Part shown: positions 32,143-40,694 of the stretch, one piece after another
How the letters are laid out: every line of letters begins with the position of its first letter
Numbering within the stretch: the stretch's first letter is position 1
NCBI RefSeq assembly: GCF_003340565.1
Contig: NZ_QPLK01000005.1
Coordinates: forward strand, 124,001-188,000
Length of the DNA: 64,000 nucleotides
Reading direction: 5' to 3'
DNA from: Rhodovulum sp. 12E13
GTDB taxonomy: Bacteria > Pseudomonadota > Alphaproteobacteria > Rhodobacterales > Rhodobacteraceae
Translations under genes and position numbers: made by a program
The notes under the pieces: model-generated
Seen by the model: the letters and a program-made list of their open reading frames with translations, nothing else
What the model was told of the DNA's origin: nothing
Databases searched by the model: none

Positions 32143-33009
32143 ATGGACCGACCGACGCTCACTGACCGTGCCGCCCTCGAGGCACACCGCGCTCGTGCGG
32201 CGCGGAGCGGGCTGGCCGACTTCCTGCACCGGGCGGTGGCGGACGAGATCGAGGAACGGCTCAGCGTCGTGAACCGGCACTTCACAACGCCGGCCGTGGT
32301 CTCTGGGTTCCCTCGTCTGTGGGAAAATCTGGTTCCCCGCGCGCGGCAGGTGACCGACACCGAAACCCTCGACCTGAACGCGGGCGCGCACGATCTGGTG
32401 ATCCACGCTCTGGCGCTCCACTGGGCCGACGACCCCGTAGGCCAGCTTGTGCAGTGCCGGCGGGCGCTCGCGCCCGACGGTCTGCTGATCTGCGCGACAT
32501 TCGGGGGCGACACGCTGCGCGGGCTGCGGCAGGCGCTGGCGCAGGCCGAGTCCGAGGTGACAGGGGGCCTGTCGCCGCGCGTGGCACCGATGGGCGAGGT
32601 GCGCGACCTCGGCGCGCTGTTGCAACGGGCGGGCTTTGCCCTGCCGGTGGCCGACACGATGCCCTACGACGTGAGCTACGAAAACGCCTTCCGGCTCTGG
32701 GCCGACCTGCGCGCGATGGGCGAGACCAACGCGCTGGCCGACCGCCACCGCGCGCCGCCGCCGCGGGCCATGTTCCTGCGGGCGGCTGAGCTCTACGAGC
32801 AGGCCGAAGGGCGGGCCGACGGGCGCGTCGGCGCGACCTTCGAGGTGGTCACGCTGACCGGGTGGGCCCCCGACGCCAGCCAGCCGAAACCGCTGCGCCC
32901 GGGCTCGGCCACCCGTCGCCTCTCGGACGCGCTGGGCACGCGCGAGGAGCCGCTGCCAGGCCCGGCCGATGGCGAAGCCGACAGCGGGAACGGCCGGACG
33001 CGGGATTGA
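32143..33009 (+). CDS. SAM-dependent methyltransferase, NDUFAF5/BioC-like
   Basis: Class I methyltransferase of 288 residues. The opening segment (LTDRAALEAHRARAARSGLA) is a helical region typical of the NDUFAF5-like group. The SAM region is unusually weak near the usual motif I (LDLNAGAHDLVIHALALHW), but LQLVQCRRALAPDGLLICATFGG-like motif V/VI features are present. Related alphaproteobacterial proteins are implicated in complex I assembly. Start at ATG 32143. Only 19 bases separate it from the divergent comF start, so their promoters must overlap. Substrate is inferred, not shown. Confidence 0.7.
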   Translation: MDRPTLTDRAALEAHRARAARSGLADFLHRAVADEIEERLSVVNRHFTTPAVVSGFPRLWENLVPRARQVTDTETLDLNAGAHDLVIHALALHWADDPVGQLVQCRRALAPDGLLICATFGGDTLRGLRQALAQAESEVTGGLSPRVAPMGEVRDLGALLQRAGFALPVADTMPYDVSYENAFRLWADLRAMGETNALADRHRAPPPRAMFLRAAELYEQAEGRADGRVGATFEVVTLTGWAPDASQPKPLRPGSATRRLSDALGTREEPLPGPADGEADSGNGRTRD

Positions 33010-33079
33010 CCGGCGGGGATGAGCCGTTATGTCCCTACTCCGAAGCGAAAGAAGAACTGGACAGGACCGGGACGCCGCC

Positions 33080-34186
33080 ATGCTGGATGCGAACGCCACG
33101 CCCAAGCCGTCGCCCGAGACGAAGGACACGGCCGCCCCGGACGCCGACCGGGCAGCGTCGCCCCTTCCGGTCGATCACCCGCCGGTCAAGCCGGCCAAGA
33201 TCGGCATCCTGCTGGCCAACCTGGGAACGCCGGACGGCTACGACTACTGGTCGATGCGGCGCTACCTGAACGAGTTTCTCAGCGACAAGCGGGTGATCGA
33301 CTACTCGGCCTGGATCTGGCAGCCGCTGCTGCAACTCGTGATCCTGTCGAAGCGGCCGTTCTCCTCCGGGGCTGCCTACAAGTCGATCTGGAACGAGGAG
33401 GCGGGCGAGAGCCCGCTTATGACCATCACCAAGGACCAGACCGCCAAGATCCGCGCCGAGATGGAAAAGCGGCACGGCGGCGAGGTGCGCGTCGATTTCT
33501 GCATGCGCTACGGCAACCCCTCGACGCGGTCCAAGGTGCGGGAAATGGTCGAGGCCGGGTGCCACAAGATCTTGTTCTTTCCGCTCTATCCGCATTATGC
33601 GGGCGCGACCTCGGCCACCGCGAACGACCAGTTCTTTCGCGCGCTGATGCAGGAGAAGTGGCAGCCGACGGCACGCATCGTCGATCCCTACTTCGCCGAG
33701 CCGATGTATATCGACGCCCTCGCCGAGTCGGTGGAGCGCGCCTATGCCGGGCTCGACCACGAGCCCGACGTGCTGGTGTGCTCCTACCACGGCGTGCCCA
33801 AGCGCTACCTGATGGAGGGCGACCCCTACCACTGCCAGTGCCAGAAGACGACGCGCCTGCTGAAGGAGCGGCTGGGCTGGGCCGACGACCGGATCGTCAC
33901 CACCTTCCAGAGCCGATTCGGCCCCGAGGAATGGCTGAAGCCCTATACGGTGGAAGAGGTGGCGCGCCTGGCCGAGGCGGGCAAGAAGCGGATCGCCGTG
34001 ATCGCACCGGCCTTCTCGGCCGACTGCATCGAGACGCTCGAGGAGATCAACGAGGAGATCCGGGAGAGTTTCGAAGAGGCGGGCGGAGAGGAGTTTACCT
34101 ACATCCCCTGCCTCAATGACGACGACGCCCATATCGCGGCGCTGTCGAAGGTGATCGACGACAATCTCAAGGGCTGGATCGACTGA
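33080..34186 (+). CDS. hemH: Ferrochelatase
   Basis: Final step of heme b synthesis: inserts Fe(II) into protoporphyrin IX. The protein has an acidic/proline-rich N-terminal extension, then KIGILLANLGTPDGYDYWSM, the conserved histidine in CSYHGVPKRYL, and an EEINEEIR segment in the C-terminal part. 368 residues from ATG 33080 (MLDANATP); an earlier ATG at 33029 would add 17 residues. The gene follows the methyltransferase by 70 bases, and a small membrane-protein gene lies convergently downstream. Confidence 0.95.
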   Translation: MLDANATPKPSPETKDTAAPDADRAASPLPVDHPPVKPAKIGILLANLGTPDGYDYWSMRRYLNEFLSDKRVIDYSAWIWQPLLQLVILSKRPFSSGAAYKSIWNEEAGESPLMTITKDQTAKIRAEMEKRHGGEVRVDFCMRYGNPSTRSKVREMVEAGCHKILFFPLYPHYAGATSATANDQFFRALMQEKWQPTARIVDPYFAEPMYIDALAESVERAYAGLDHEPDVLVCSYHGVPKRYLMEGDPYHCQCQKTTRLLKERLGWADDRIVTTFQSRFGPEEWLKPYTVEEVARLAEAGKKRIAVIAPAFSADCIETLEEINEEIRESFEEAGGEEFTYIPCLNDDDAHIAALSKVIDDNLKGWID

Positions 34187-34240
34187 AGGGCACTGCCGAC
34201 CGCCGGCCAGGCGTGTCGCCAATGGCAGTGTCACCCGCAA

Positions 34241-34271
34241 AAGGAAAAGGCGGCGCCCATGGCACCGCCTT
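34241..34271 (-). terminator. Terminator after the 60-residue protein gene
   Basis: On the minus strand, arms AAGGCGGTGCC and GGCGCCGCCTT pair (with one G-U position) around an ATG loop and are followed by TTTTCCTTTT. It lies 26 bases after the stop of the minus-strand small gene at 34298 and probably also limits readthrough from hemH. Confidence 0.7.
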
Positions 34272-34297
34272 CGCCTGTGGTAGAATCCGGGTGCGGA

Positions 34298-34480
34298 TCA
34301 GTCGGCAGCCGCCACGGCAGCACCGAGCAGGACCAGCAGAAGGACCGGCACGAGCCAGCCACCGGCGGTGCCGGTGTCTTCCACGATGATCTCGGGCTCC
34401 ACGATCGGCTCGTCGAGGCCGCCGGCGAAGGCGGACGTCGCGGCGAGCGAGACGGCGGCGGCGAGGGCAACTTTCTTCAT
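34298..34480 (-). CDS. Small secreted or membrane protein (60 residues)
   Basis: Sixty-residue protein. Residues 1-19 form a signal-like stretch (MKKVALAAAVSLAATSAFA), then a short acidic linker (EPIVEPEIIVEDTG) and a C-terminal hydrophobic helix (WLVPVLLLVLLGAAVAAA). A GGAGG Shine-Dalgarno precedes ATG 34480 by nine bases, and a good terminator follows, which together support a real gene despite its size. Similar small proteins next to hemH are, to my recollection, found in other Rhodobacteraceae. Probably inner-membrane; function unknown. Confidence 0.75.
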   Translation of the reverse strand: MKKVALAAAVSLAATSAFAGGLDEPIVEPEIIVEDTGTAGGWLVPVLLLVLLGAAVAAAD

Positions 34481-34624
34481 GTTCAACCTCCAGTAAGAGC
34501 ACAGGCGCGATTATTGAGGACGCCTGCGCATCCAAGCAGTTCCTCGTGACCGCATCCTTTGCAGAGCGTCGGTGCGTTTTCAATCGGCCAGCATGCCGCC
34601 ACGGCGCCGCACCGGGCGATTTCG

Positions 34625-35212
34625 TCAAATAAGCAACACCTGTGCCCCGGGCTCCACGAGCGAGAAAAGCTCGGCAATATGCTCGTTGTAGAGGCCGATG
34701 CAGCCGTTCGACGAGCGCCGCCCGATCTTGCGCGTGTCGTGAGTGCCGTGGATGCGGTAGTAGCGCCAGCTCAGATACAATGCGTGCGTGCCCATCGGAT
34801 TGTCGGGGCCCGGAGGAATGAAGTCGGGCCATTCGGGGTTCCGCCGCTTCATGGCGGGCGTGGGCGCCCAGCTCGGCCCCTCGACCTTTTGCACGACGCT
34901 GGTGCGACCGCGCCGCGTGAGATCCTCCGACAGGGGCACCGAGGTCGGGTAGAGGCGATAGATCGACTGGTCTGCCGACCAGAAGTGCAGCGCGCGAGAC
35001 GCAGTATCGACGAGGATCGCACCGTTCCGCGTCGACGAAAAGTAGGGGCGCCAATCCTGCGCGCGGAAACTCGAGATGTTGCGGCGGATCGCCGGATCGT
35101 TGTCGGGCTCGGGCGCGAATACCTCCTGGGCGACGCCGGGCGCAGCGATGAACGAGGCGCCGAGGCCCAGAAGCGAGCGGCGCGACAGGTGCAGGCGGTC
35201 TTTCCGGGTCAT
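34625..35212 (-). CDS. L,D-transpeptidase, secreted (Tat-like signal)
   Basis: YkuD-domain enzyme of 195 residues that forms 3-3 crosslinks in peptidoglycan or attaches proteins to it. The N-terminus has LSRRSLLGLGASF, a twin-arginine-like signal ending at about residue 29 (PGVAQ). The active-site His is in HGTHDTRKIG and the nucleophile Cys in SSNGCIGLYN. Neighbours are a CAP-domain lipoprotein and a second YkuD-type gene, so this looks like a small cell-wall locus. A 190-base interval separates it from the divergent CAP gene. Confidence 0.88.
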   Translation of the reverse strand: MTRKDRLHLSRRSLLGLGASFIAAPGVAQEVFAPEPDNDPAIRRNISSFRAQDWRPYFSSTRNGAILVDTASRALHFWSADQSIYRLYPTSVPLSEDLTRRGRTSVVQKVEGPSWAPTPAMKRRNPEWPDFIPPGPDNPMGTHALYLSWRYYRIHGTHDTRKIGRRSSNGCIGLYNEHIAELFSLVEPGAQVLLI

Positions 35213-35404
35213 GGCAGTCTCTCCGCTTTTCCGGCTCTCGAGTCGCCGCGGCGACCCCCTTTCCGCCGCGGCAGTCTCACGTTAGTGCGAGAAAGCCGCA
35301 GCGACAATTCAAAGGCCCGTCAGCGTGGCGCCCCGCCGCGGGAACGGTTTGCCCACCCGCGCGGACGCGGCTAATCAGGAGAGGATTCCGGTGGGTGACA
35401 GGCG

Positions 35405-35902
35405 ATGAAGCTGCAGATCTTCCTTTTCGCGGCCATGGCCGTGCTCCTGGCCGCGTGCGGTCCGTCCGCCGTCACGGCGCCGGGGGGGCCGAGCGTCTAT
35501 CGGATCTCCGCCTCCGAGGCACGGCAGATCCCCGACCGCGTGGTGGAGTCGGTCAACAGCCTGCGCGCCGCCGCCGGCGCGTCGCCCGTCGCGCTCAACC
35601 CGCAGCTGACGGCCGCGGCCGCCACCCATGCACGCGACATGTCGGTGCAGAACCGGCCGTGGCATTTCGGCTCCGACGGATCGTCTCCGCTCCAGCGGGT
35701 GCAGCGCACGGGATTTGCCGGACAGTTCCTGGGCGAGACGATCTCGGAGACCTACGAGACCGAGCTCGAGACTCTGGCGGCGTGGATGGACCAGCCCGAC
35801 ACCCGCGCGATCATTCTCGACCCGCGGGCGCGCAGCCTCGGCTTCGCCTGGCACCAGGAGCAATCCGGCAAGATCTGGTGGACCCTCGTCACCGGAACAT
35901 GA
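35405..35902 (+). CDS. CAP-domain lipoprotein
   Basis: Exported lipoprotein of 165 residues. The signal ends in the lipobox LLAAC (cysteine 19), so it should be membrane-anchored. The CAP/SCP fold is recognised by VNSLRAAAGASPVALNPQLT, THARDMS and the H-x-G segment PWHFGSDGSS, with a C-terminal GKIWWTLVTG strand. It lacks the usual GEN(I/L) box (here GETISET), so enzymatic activity is uncertain. Position between two L,D-transpeptidase genes suggests a role at the cell wall; sterol-binding or protease functions seen in eukaryotic CAP proteins are not indicated. Confidence 0.85.
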   Translation: MKLQIFLFAAMAVLLAACGPSAVTAPGGPSVYRISASEARQIPDRVVESVNSLRAAAGASPVALNPQLTAAAATHARDMSVQNRPWHFGSDGSSPLQRVQRTGFAGQFLGETISETYETELETLAAWMDQPDTRAIILDPRARSLGFAWHQEQSGKIWWTLVTGT

Positions 35903-35944
35903 GCATCGGCCCCGACCTTCACTGCGCGCGAGATGCGCGGTCGC

Positions 35945-36442
35945 TCAGGCGAAGATGTCGATCGGCGTGCCCGTGCGCACCATCGCGTAGACGTCTTCCA
36001 TCTGCCGGTCGCTGACAGCGATGCAGCCGGCCGTCCAGTCGGGGCCGCGCGGGTCCTTGCCGCGGCGGCGGCCGCCGTGGATGAAGATGTCGCCGCCCGG
36101 GTCCTTGCCGTGGGCCGCGGCGTAGGCGCGGTCCTCGTCGTTGGGATACGAGATGCCGAGCGAGAGGTGAAAGCTCGACTGCGGGTTGCGACGATCGATG
36201 AAGTAGAAGCCCTCGGGCGTGCGCCCGTCGCCCCTGAAGCGCTTGGGGCCCTCTGCCTGAAAGCCGAGATGCACGCGGTATTCCTCGAGCACCTCGGAAA
36301 AGTGGAAAAGATACAGGCGGCGCCGTTCCTTGTAGACCTGCAGGCGAGTCACCTCCGGCCCGTCATACGTGCGAAACTTGCTGCCGCACCCCGCCAGGGC
36401 CAGGGCCGCGCCCCCCGCCATCGCCGCTCGTCTGTTGATCAT
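35945..36442 (-). CDS. L,D-transpeptidase-type lipoprotein
   Basis: Second YkuD-type enzyme (165 residues). The N-terminus MINRRAAMAGGAALALAGC combines a twin-arginine-like motif and a lipobox (LAGC). The catalytic His is in DIFIHGGRRRGKDP and the Cys in TAGCIAVSDRQMEDVYAM. Sequence differs from the other YkuD protein, suggesting different substrates. It is convergent with the CAP lipoprotein gene (42 bases between stops) and downstream of the sodium-channel gene on the minus strand, from which it is separated by 107 bases. Confidence 0.87.
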   Translation of the reverse strand: MINRRAAMAGGAALALAGCGSKFRTYDGPEVTRLQVYKERRRLYLFHFSEVLEEYRVHLGFQAEGPKRFRGDGRTPEGFYFIDRRNPQSSFHLSLGISYPNDEDRAYAAAHGKDPGGDIFIHGGRRRGKDPRGPDWTAGCIAVSDRQMEDVYAMVRTGTPIDIFA

Positions 36443-36549
36443 CGATGCGTCCTGCCCGTGCCCGGATGATTGCGACGCCACTATAAGGCACGCAACAATG
36501 TCGGAGAAGTTGCGGCGTGGCATCACGCGCCGAAATTCTGGACGGCGCG

Positions 36550-37392
36550 CTACTCTCCCGCGCTGCGCGCCTGCTCGTCGGCCGCCGCCGCGCGGGCGTT
36601 GCCGGGCTTGTCCCCCCCGCCCTCGCTCTTGGCCTCGGAAAGCCGCGCCTCGATGGCGGCGAGGCGCTCCAGCACCTGCTCGCGGTAGGCGTCGGTCGCG
36701 GTGTTGGCCTCTTCGGCGTGGGCATCCTGCATCGAGTTGACGATGAGGCCCACCAGCAGGTTCACCACAGCGAAGGTCGTGAGAAGGATGAACGGCACGA
36801 AGAAGGCCCACGCATGGGGGTAGACCTCCATCACCGGGCGGACGATGCCCATCGACCAGCTCTCCAGCGTCATGATCTGGAACAGCGAGTAGGCCGACGC
36901 CCCCAGCGAGCCGAACCAGTCGGGGAAGGCCCCGCCGAACAGCTTGGTCGCCATAACCGCCCCGATGTAGAAGACGAGGCCCATCAGCAGGAAGACCGAG
37001 CCCATCCCCGGCAGCGCGGTGACGAACCCCTCGACCACGCGCCGCAGGCGCGGCAGCACCGACACGACACGCAGCACCCGCAGGATGCGCAGCGCCCGCA
37101 GCACCGACAGCGCCCCGGCGCTGGGCACCAGCGCGATGGCGACGATCACGAAGTCGAACACGTTCCAGCCCGACCGGAAGAACCGCAGCCGATCGACGTA
37201 GAGCTTGGCCGCAATCTCGACCGTGAAGATCGCGAGGCAGAGCGAATCGAGCGTCAGCAGGAGGGGGCCGGCCCTGTCCATCACCGCGGGGTAGGTCTCG
37301 AGCCCGAGGATGATGGCGTTAAACACGATCACCCCGACGATGAAGTTGCCGGTGCGCGGGTCGCTCAGCCAGTGCCGCAGCCTGTCTCTCAT
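36550..37392 (-). CDS. Voltage-gated sodium channel (NaChBac/NavBac type)
   Basis: Single-domain bacterial sodium channel of 280 residues with six transmembrane segments. S4 contains regularly spaced arginines (RALRILRVLRVVSVLPRLRR, about 103-122), and the selectivity filter TLESWSM (near residue 183) is identical to NavAb-type filters and differs from the TLSSWSM-like filter of Rhodobacter channels. S6 is AVVNLLVGLIVNSMQDAH. The C-terminal tail (RLAAIEARLSEAK) is a heptad-like coiled coil for tetramer assembly. Its ATG overlaps the TGA of the upstream methyltransferase (ATGA). Ion selectivity is inferred from the filter only. Confidence 0.9.
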   Translation of the reverse strand: MRDRLRHWLSDPRTGNFIVGVIVFNAIILGLETYPAVMDRAGPLLLTLDSLCLAIFTVEIAAKLYVDRLRFFRSGWNVFDFVIVAIALVPSAGALSVLRALRILRVLRVVSVLPRLRRVVEGFVTALPGMGSVFLLMGLVFYIGAVMATKLFGGAFPDWFGSLGASAYSLFQIMTLESWSMGIVRPVMEVYPHAWAFFVPFILLTTFAVVNLLVGLIVNSMQDAHAEEANTATDAYREQVLERLAAIEARLSEAKSEGGGDKPGNARAAAADEQARSAGE

Positions 37393-38654
37393 CCGCTCTG
37401 TCCCTTTGTCGCCCCCGGCGCGATATGGTCGCGGGCGAACAGGGCCGCAAGCTCGACATGCGGCGACCAGCGGAACTGGTCCACCACCTGCACCCAGCAC
37501 AGGCGGTATCCGCCCTCGACGAGCACGCGGGCATCACGAGCGAAGCTGACGGGATTGCACGAAACGGCGGCGATCCGGGCCACGGTGCTGGCGGCGAGGC
37601 GTCTTGCCTGCGCCTCCGCGCCGGCGCGGGGCGGGTCGATCACCGCGGCGTCGAAGCGCGCCAGTTCGTCGGGCTCGAGCGGGCGGCGGAAGAGATCGCG
37701 CGCCTCGGCGGAGACATGCCTGACGCCGGTCGCGCCGCGCCACCCCTCTTCAAGCGCCCGAACCATCGCGGCGTCGCCCTCGACGGCATGCACCTCGGCC
37801 CGGCGGGCGAGCGGCAGGGCGAAGGTGCCGAGCCCGGCGAACAGGTCGACGATTCGCGCCGCACCGGCGGTCGCCTCTGTGACGGCAGCACGCAGGGCGG
37901 CCTCGCCGTCCGCCGTCGCCTGAAGGAAGGCACCGGGCGGCGGCGTGAGCGTGATGCCGCCGAGGGTGAGGCGCGGGCGCTCGACCTGGGCGATCACCTC
38001 GCCGTCCCACGCCAGCCGCAGGATGCCGTGGCGCGCGCAGAGCGCGGCGAGATCGGCGGCAAGGTGGGTATCGGCGGGCTTGCCGCCGGTCACCGCCACG
38101 TCGAGCCCGGCATCCAGCCGTGTGACGGTGGCCGAGAGCGTGCCCTTGCGGCTGCCGCCCATCGCCGCGATCCCGGCCAGCGCGGGGCGTGCCGCGGCTA
38201 GCGCGGGATGGATCAGCCGGCACTCGGGCACGTCGGTCACCGTGTGGCTCGCCGGCGCGTGAAATCCGACCGTGGCACCGCCCTTGTTGCGCCTCAGAGC
38301 GAAGGTGGCGCGGCGACGGGCAAAGGCGGGCGAGGAGTGCATGGGCCGGAATGGCGCCTCCAGCCCCTGCGCGGCGAGCGCCTGCGCCACCACCTCCTGC
38401 TTCCATGCGGCGACGAAGCCATCGGCGGCATGCTGCAGCGCGCAGCCGCCGCAGGCGGCGTAATGCGGGCAGGGGGCGCGCACGCGCTCGGCGACAGGTG
38501 TCAGGATGCGCGGGCGCGCGATGCGGTCGCCCTCGCGCGGGCCGTCGATCACCTCGCCCGGCAGGGTGCGGGGCGCATAGAGCACCGCGCCGCCGTCACG
38601 GGCGATACCGTCGCCCCGGTGACCGAGCCGGTCGATGGTGACGGCGCCGCTCAC
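37389..38654 (-). CDS. 23S rRNA/tRNA uracil-5 methyltransferase (RlmD/TrmA-type)
   Basis: SAM-dependent 5-methyluridine methyltransferase with a 4Fe-4S cluster. From the chosen GTG start (38654; MSGAVTIDRLGHRGDGIA) it has a TRAM-like beginning, the cluster cysteines C62, C68 and C71 (CPHYAACGGCALQH), a fourth Cys in PECRLI, the SAM-binding LFAGLGTFALPLA, and the catalytic Cys in AVSCNPVSF. 421 residues. Other in-frame starts (ATG 38693) exist. Specific target (U1939/U747-like or tRNA) cannot be told from sequence. It is coupled to the sodium channel gene. Confidence 0.88.
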   Translation of the reverse strand: MSGAVTIDRLGHRGDGIARDGGAVLYAPRTLPGEVIDGPREGDRIARPRILTPVAERVRAPCPHYAACGGCALQHAADGFVAAWKQEVVAQALAAQGLEAPFRPMHSSPAFARRRATFALRRNKGGATVGFHAPASHTVTDVPECRLIHPALAAARPALAGIAAMGGSRKGTLSATVTRLDAGLDVAVTGGKPADTHLAADLAALCARHGILRLAWDGEVIAQVERPRLTLGGITLTPPPGAFLQATADGEAALRAAVTEATAGAARIVDLFAGLGTFALPLARRAEVHAVEGDAAMVRALEEGWRGATGVRHVSAEARDLFRRPLEPDELARFDAAVIDPPRAGAEAQARRLAASTVARIAAVSCNPVSFARDARVLVEGGYRLCWVQVVDQFRWSPHVELAALFARDHIAPGATKGQSG

Positions 38655-38770
38655 CGCACCGCAGCACCGGGCCGGAGCGGCCGGGCACGCCATCGCCTGG
38701 CAGCGGGTGAAGTCGGGCGATCCATTCCTGCCGCATGCCACGGGGCGCCCGGCAGTGGAAGACGCGGCGC

Positions 38771-40615
38771 CTACTCGGCCGCGTCGGCATGGCCGAGGAA
38801 GCCGCCCGACTGCCTGTCCCAGAAGGTGGCATAGAGGCCGCGGGCGCGCATCAACTCGCGGTGGGTGCCCTCCTCGGCGATGCGGCCGCCGTCGATCACC
38901 ACGATCCGGTCCATGTGGGCGATGGTCGAGAGGCGGTGCGCGATGGCGAGCACGGTCTTGCCCTCCATCACCCGCTCGAGCGCGGTCTGGATCTGCGCCT
39001 CGACCTCGGAATCGAGCGCGCTCGTCGCCTCGTCGAGCACGAGGATCGGCGCGTCCTTGAGGATGGCACGGGCCAGCGCGATGCGCTGGCGCTGGCCGCC
39101 CGACAGGCGCACGCCGCGTTCACCCAGATGGGCGTCGTAGCCGGTGCGGCCGGCGTGATCCTGCAGGCCGAGGATGAAGTCGTGCGCCTCGGCCTTTTTC
39201 GCGGCCTCGATCATCTCGCCCTCGGTGGCACCGGGACGGCCGTAGAGGATGTTGTCGCGCGCAGAGCGGTTGAACATGGCCGTCTCCTGCGTGACCATGC
39301 CGATCTGGCGCCGCAGGCTCTCCTGCGTGATGTCGCGCACGTCGCGCCCCTCGACGCGGATCGCGCCACCCTCGGTGTCGTAGAGCCGCAGCAGCAGCGA
39401 GACGAGCGTCGACTTGCCCGCGCCCGACGCGCCGACCAGCCCGAGCTTTTCGCCCGGATGCAGCGTGAGCGTGATGTCGTGGATCCCGCCCGTGCCACGC
39501 CCATAGGTGAAGGTGACGCGGTCGAACTCCACGAGGCCCTCCGCGGCCGGCAGCGGCTCGGCGGTGGCGGCGTCGGTCAGGCCGTGAGGCGGCGTGAGGG
39601 TGCGCATCCCGTCCTCGATCTCGCCGACATTGGCGTAGATGCCCATCAGGGTGAACGACACCCAGCCGGTCATCTGCGCGATGCGGATCGAGATGGCGCC
39701 AGCCGCGGCGATGTCGCCCGCCGTTGCGGTGCCGGCGCTCCAGAGCATCAGGGTGCCGCCGATCAGCAGCACGGGCAGCGCGCCCGCCACGGTCATCAGC
39801 GTGAAGCGGAACCACGCCGACATGACGCCGAACTCGATGGCGCGCTCGCGGAAGGTGCCCATCGCGTTCAGCGCGGCCCGATCCTCGTGGGAGGTATGGG
39901 CGAAGAGCTTGACCGTCTTGATGTTGGTGATCGTGTCGACGACCTGCCCCGACACCATCGCCCGCGCCCCCGCCCGCGCCTTGGAGCGGGTGCGGATGCG
40001 GGGCAGGAAGAAGCGGATCAGCGCGAGGTAGCCGATCAGCCACAGCGTCAGCACGGCGGCGATGCGCGGATCGATCGAGGTGAGCATGACCGCCGCCCCG
40101 ATCAGCGACGCCAGCGCGAAGAAGACGACGTTGATGATCTCCGAAACGACGTCGGTCACGGCGCGCGAGGTCTGCATCTGCTTCTGGGCAATGCGCCCGG
40201 CGAAATCGTTGTCGAAGAACGGGATCGCCTGCCCCATCGTCCAGCGGTGCAGACGCGAGAGCACCAGGGGGTTCACGTTGGGCTGCACGGCGATGCCGTT
40301 GGCCGCCGCCGACAGGCCGAACGTCACCGGTCGGATCAGCACGAAGAAGGCCGCCGCGAAGATGATCAGCGGCAGGTGCTCCACCCAGAACGCCTGCGCC
40401 CCCGAGGCCAGCGCCGTGTCGATCAGCCGCCCGAGCACGAAGGCCGAGATCACCTCGAGCGTGCCGACAAGGGCCGAGAGGATGCCGGCGACGAGCAGCA
40501 CGGGGAACGAGCCGCGCAGGCACCAGACGAGGAAGGCCGTCAGCGTGTGTGGCGGCGGCCCGTCGGCCGGAGCGAAGGCGTCGATCAGGCGGCCGGGATG
40601 GGAAATTCGGATCAT
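38771..40615 (-). CDS. ABC exporter, fused permease/ATPase (second of pair)
   Basis: Type IV exporter half-transporter of 614 residues. An N-terminal six-helix membrane domain (about 30-330) is followed by an ATPase domain with Walker A GASGAGKST, signature LSGGQRQRIALARAIL, Walker B ILVLDEATSALD and the switch histidine (AIAHRLST). ATG 40615. It is 79 bases downstream of a close paralogue on the same strand, and the two probably form a heterodimer for drug, lipid or peptide export. Substrate unknown. Confidence 0.9.
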   Translation of the reverse strand: MIRISHPGRLIDAFAPADGPPPHTLTAFLVWCLRGSFPVLLVAGILSALVGTLEVISAFVLGRLIDTALASGAQAFWVEHLPLIIFAAAFFVLIRPVTFGLSAAANGIAVQPNVNPLVLSRLHRWTMGQAIPFFDNDFAGRIAQKQMQTSRAVTDVVSEIINVVFFALASLIGAAVMLTSIDPRIAAVLTLWLIGYLALIRFFLPRIRTRSKARAGARAMVSGQVVDTITNIKTVKLFAHTSHEDRAALNAMGTFRERAIEFGVMSAWFRFTLMTVAGALPVLLIGGTLMLWSAGTATAGDIAAAGAISIRIAQMTGWVSFTLMGIYANVGEIEDGMRTLTPPHGLTDAATAEPLPAAEGLVEFDRVTFTYGRGTGGIHDITLTLHPGEKLGLVGASGAGKSTLVSLLLRLYDTEGGAIRVEGRDVRDITQESLRRQIGMVTQETAMFNRSARDNILYGRPGATEGEMIEAAKKAEAHDFILGLQDHAGRTGYDAHLGERGVRLSGGQRQRIALARAILKDAPILVLDEATSALDSEVEAQIQTALERVMEGKTVLAIAHRLSTIAHMDRIVVIDGGRIAEEGTHRELMRARGLYATFWDRQSGGFLGHADAAE

Positions 40616-40694
40616 GCGGAATCCTTCGGACAGCCGGACCTTCTAGAAAGTTCGGCGCCCGCAAGATCTTCTGGAGGATTTTGCCGCGTGGCGG

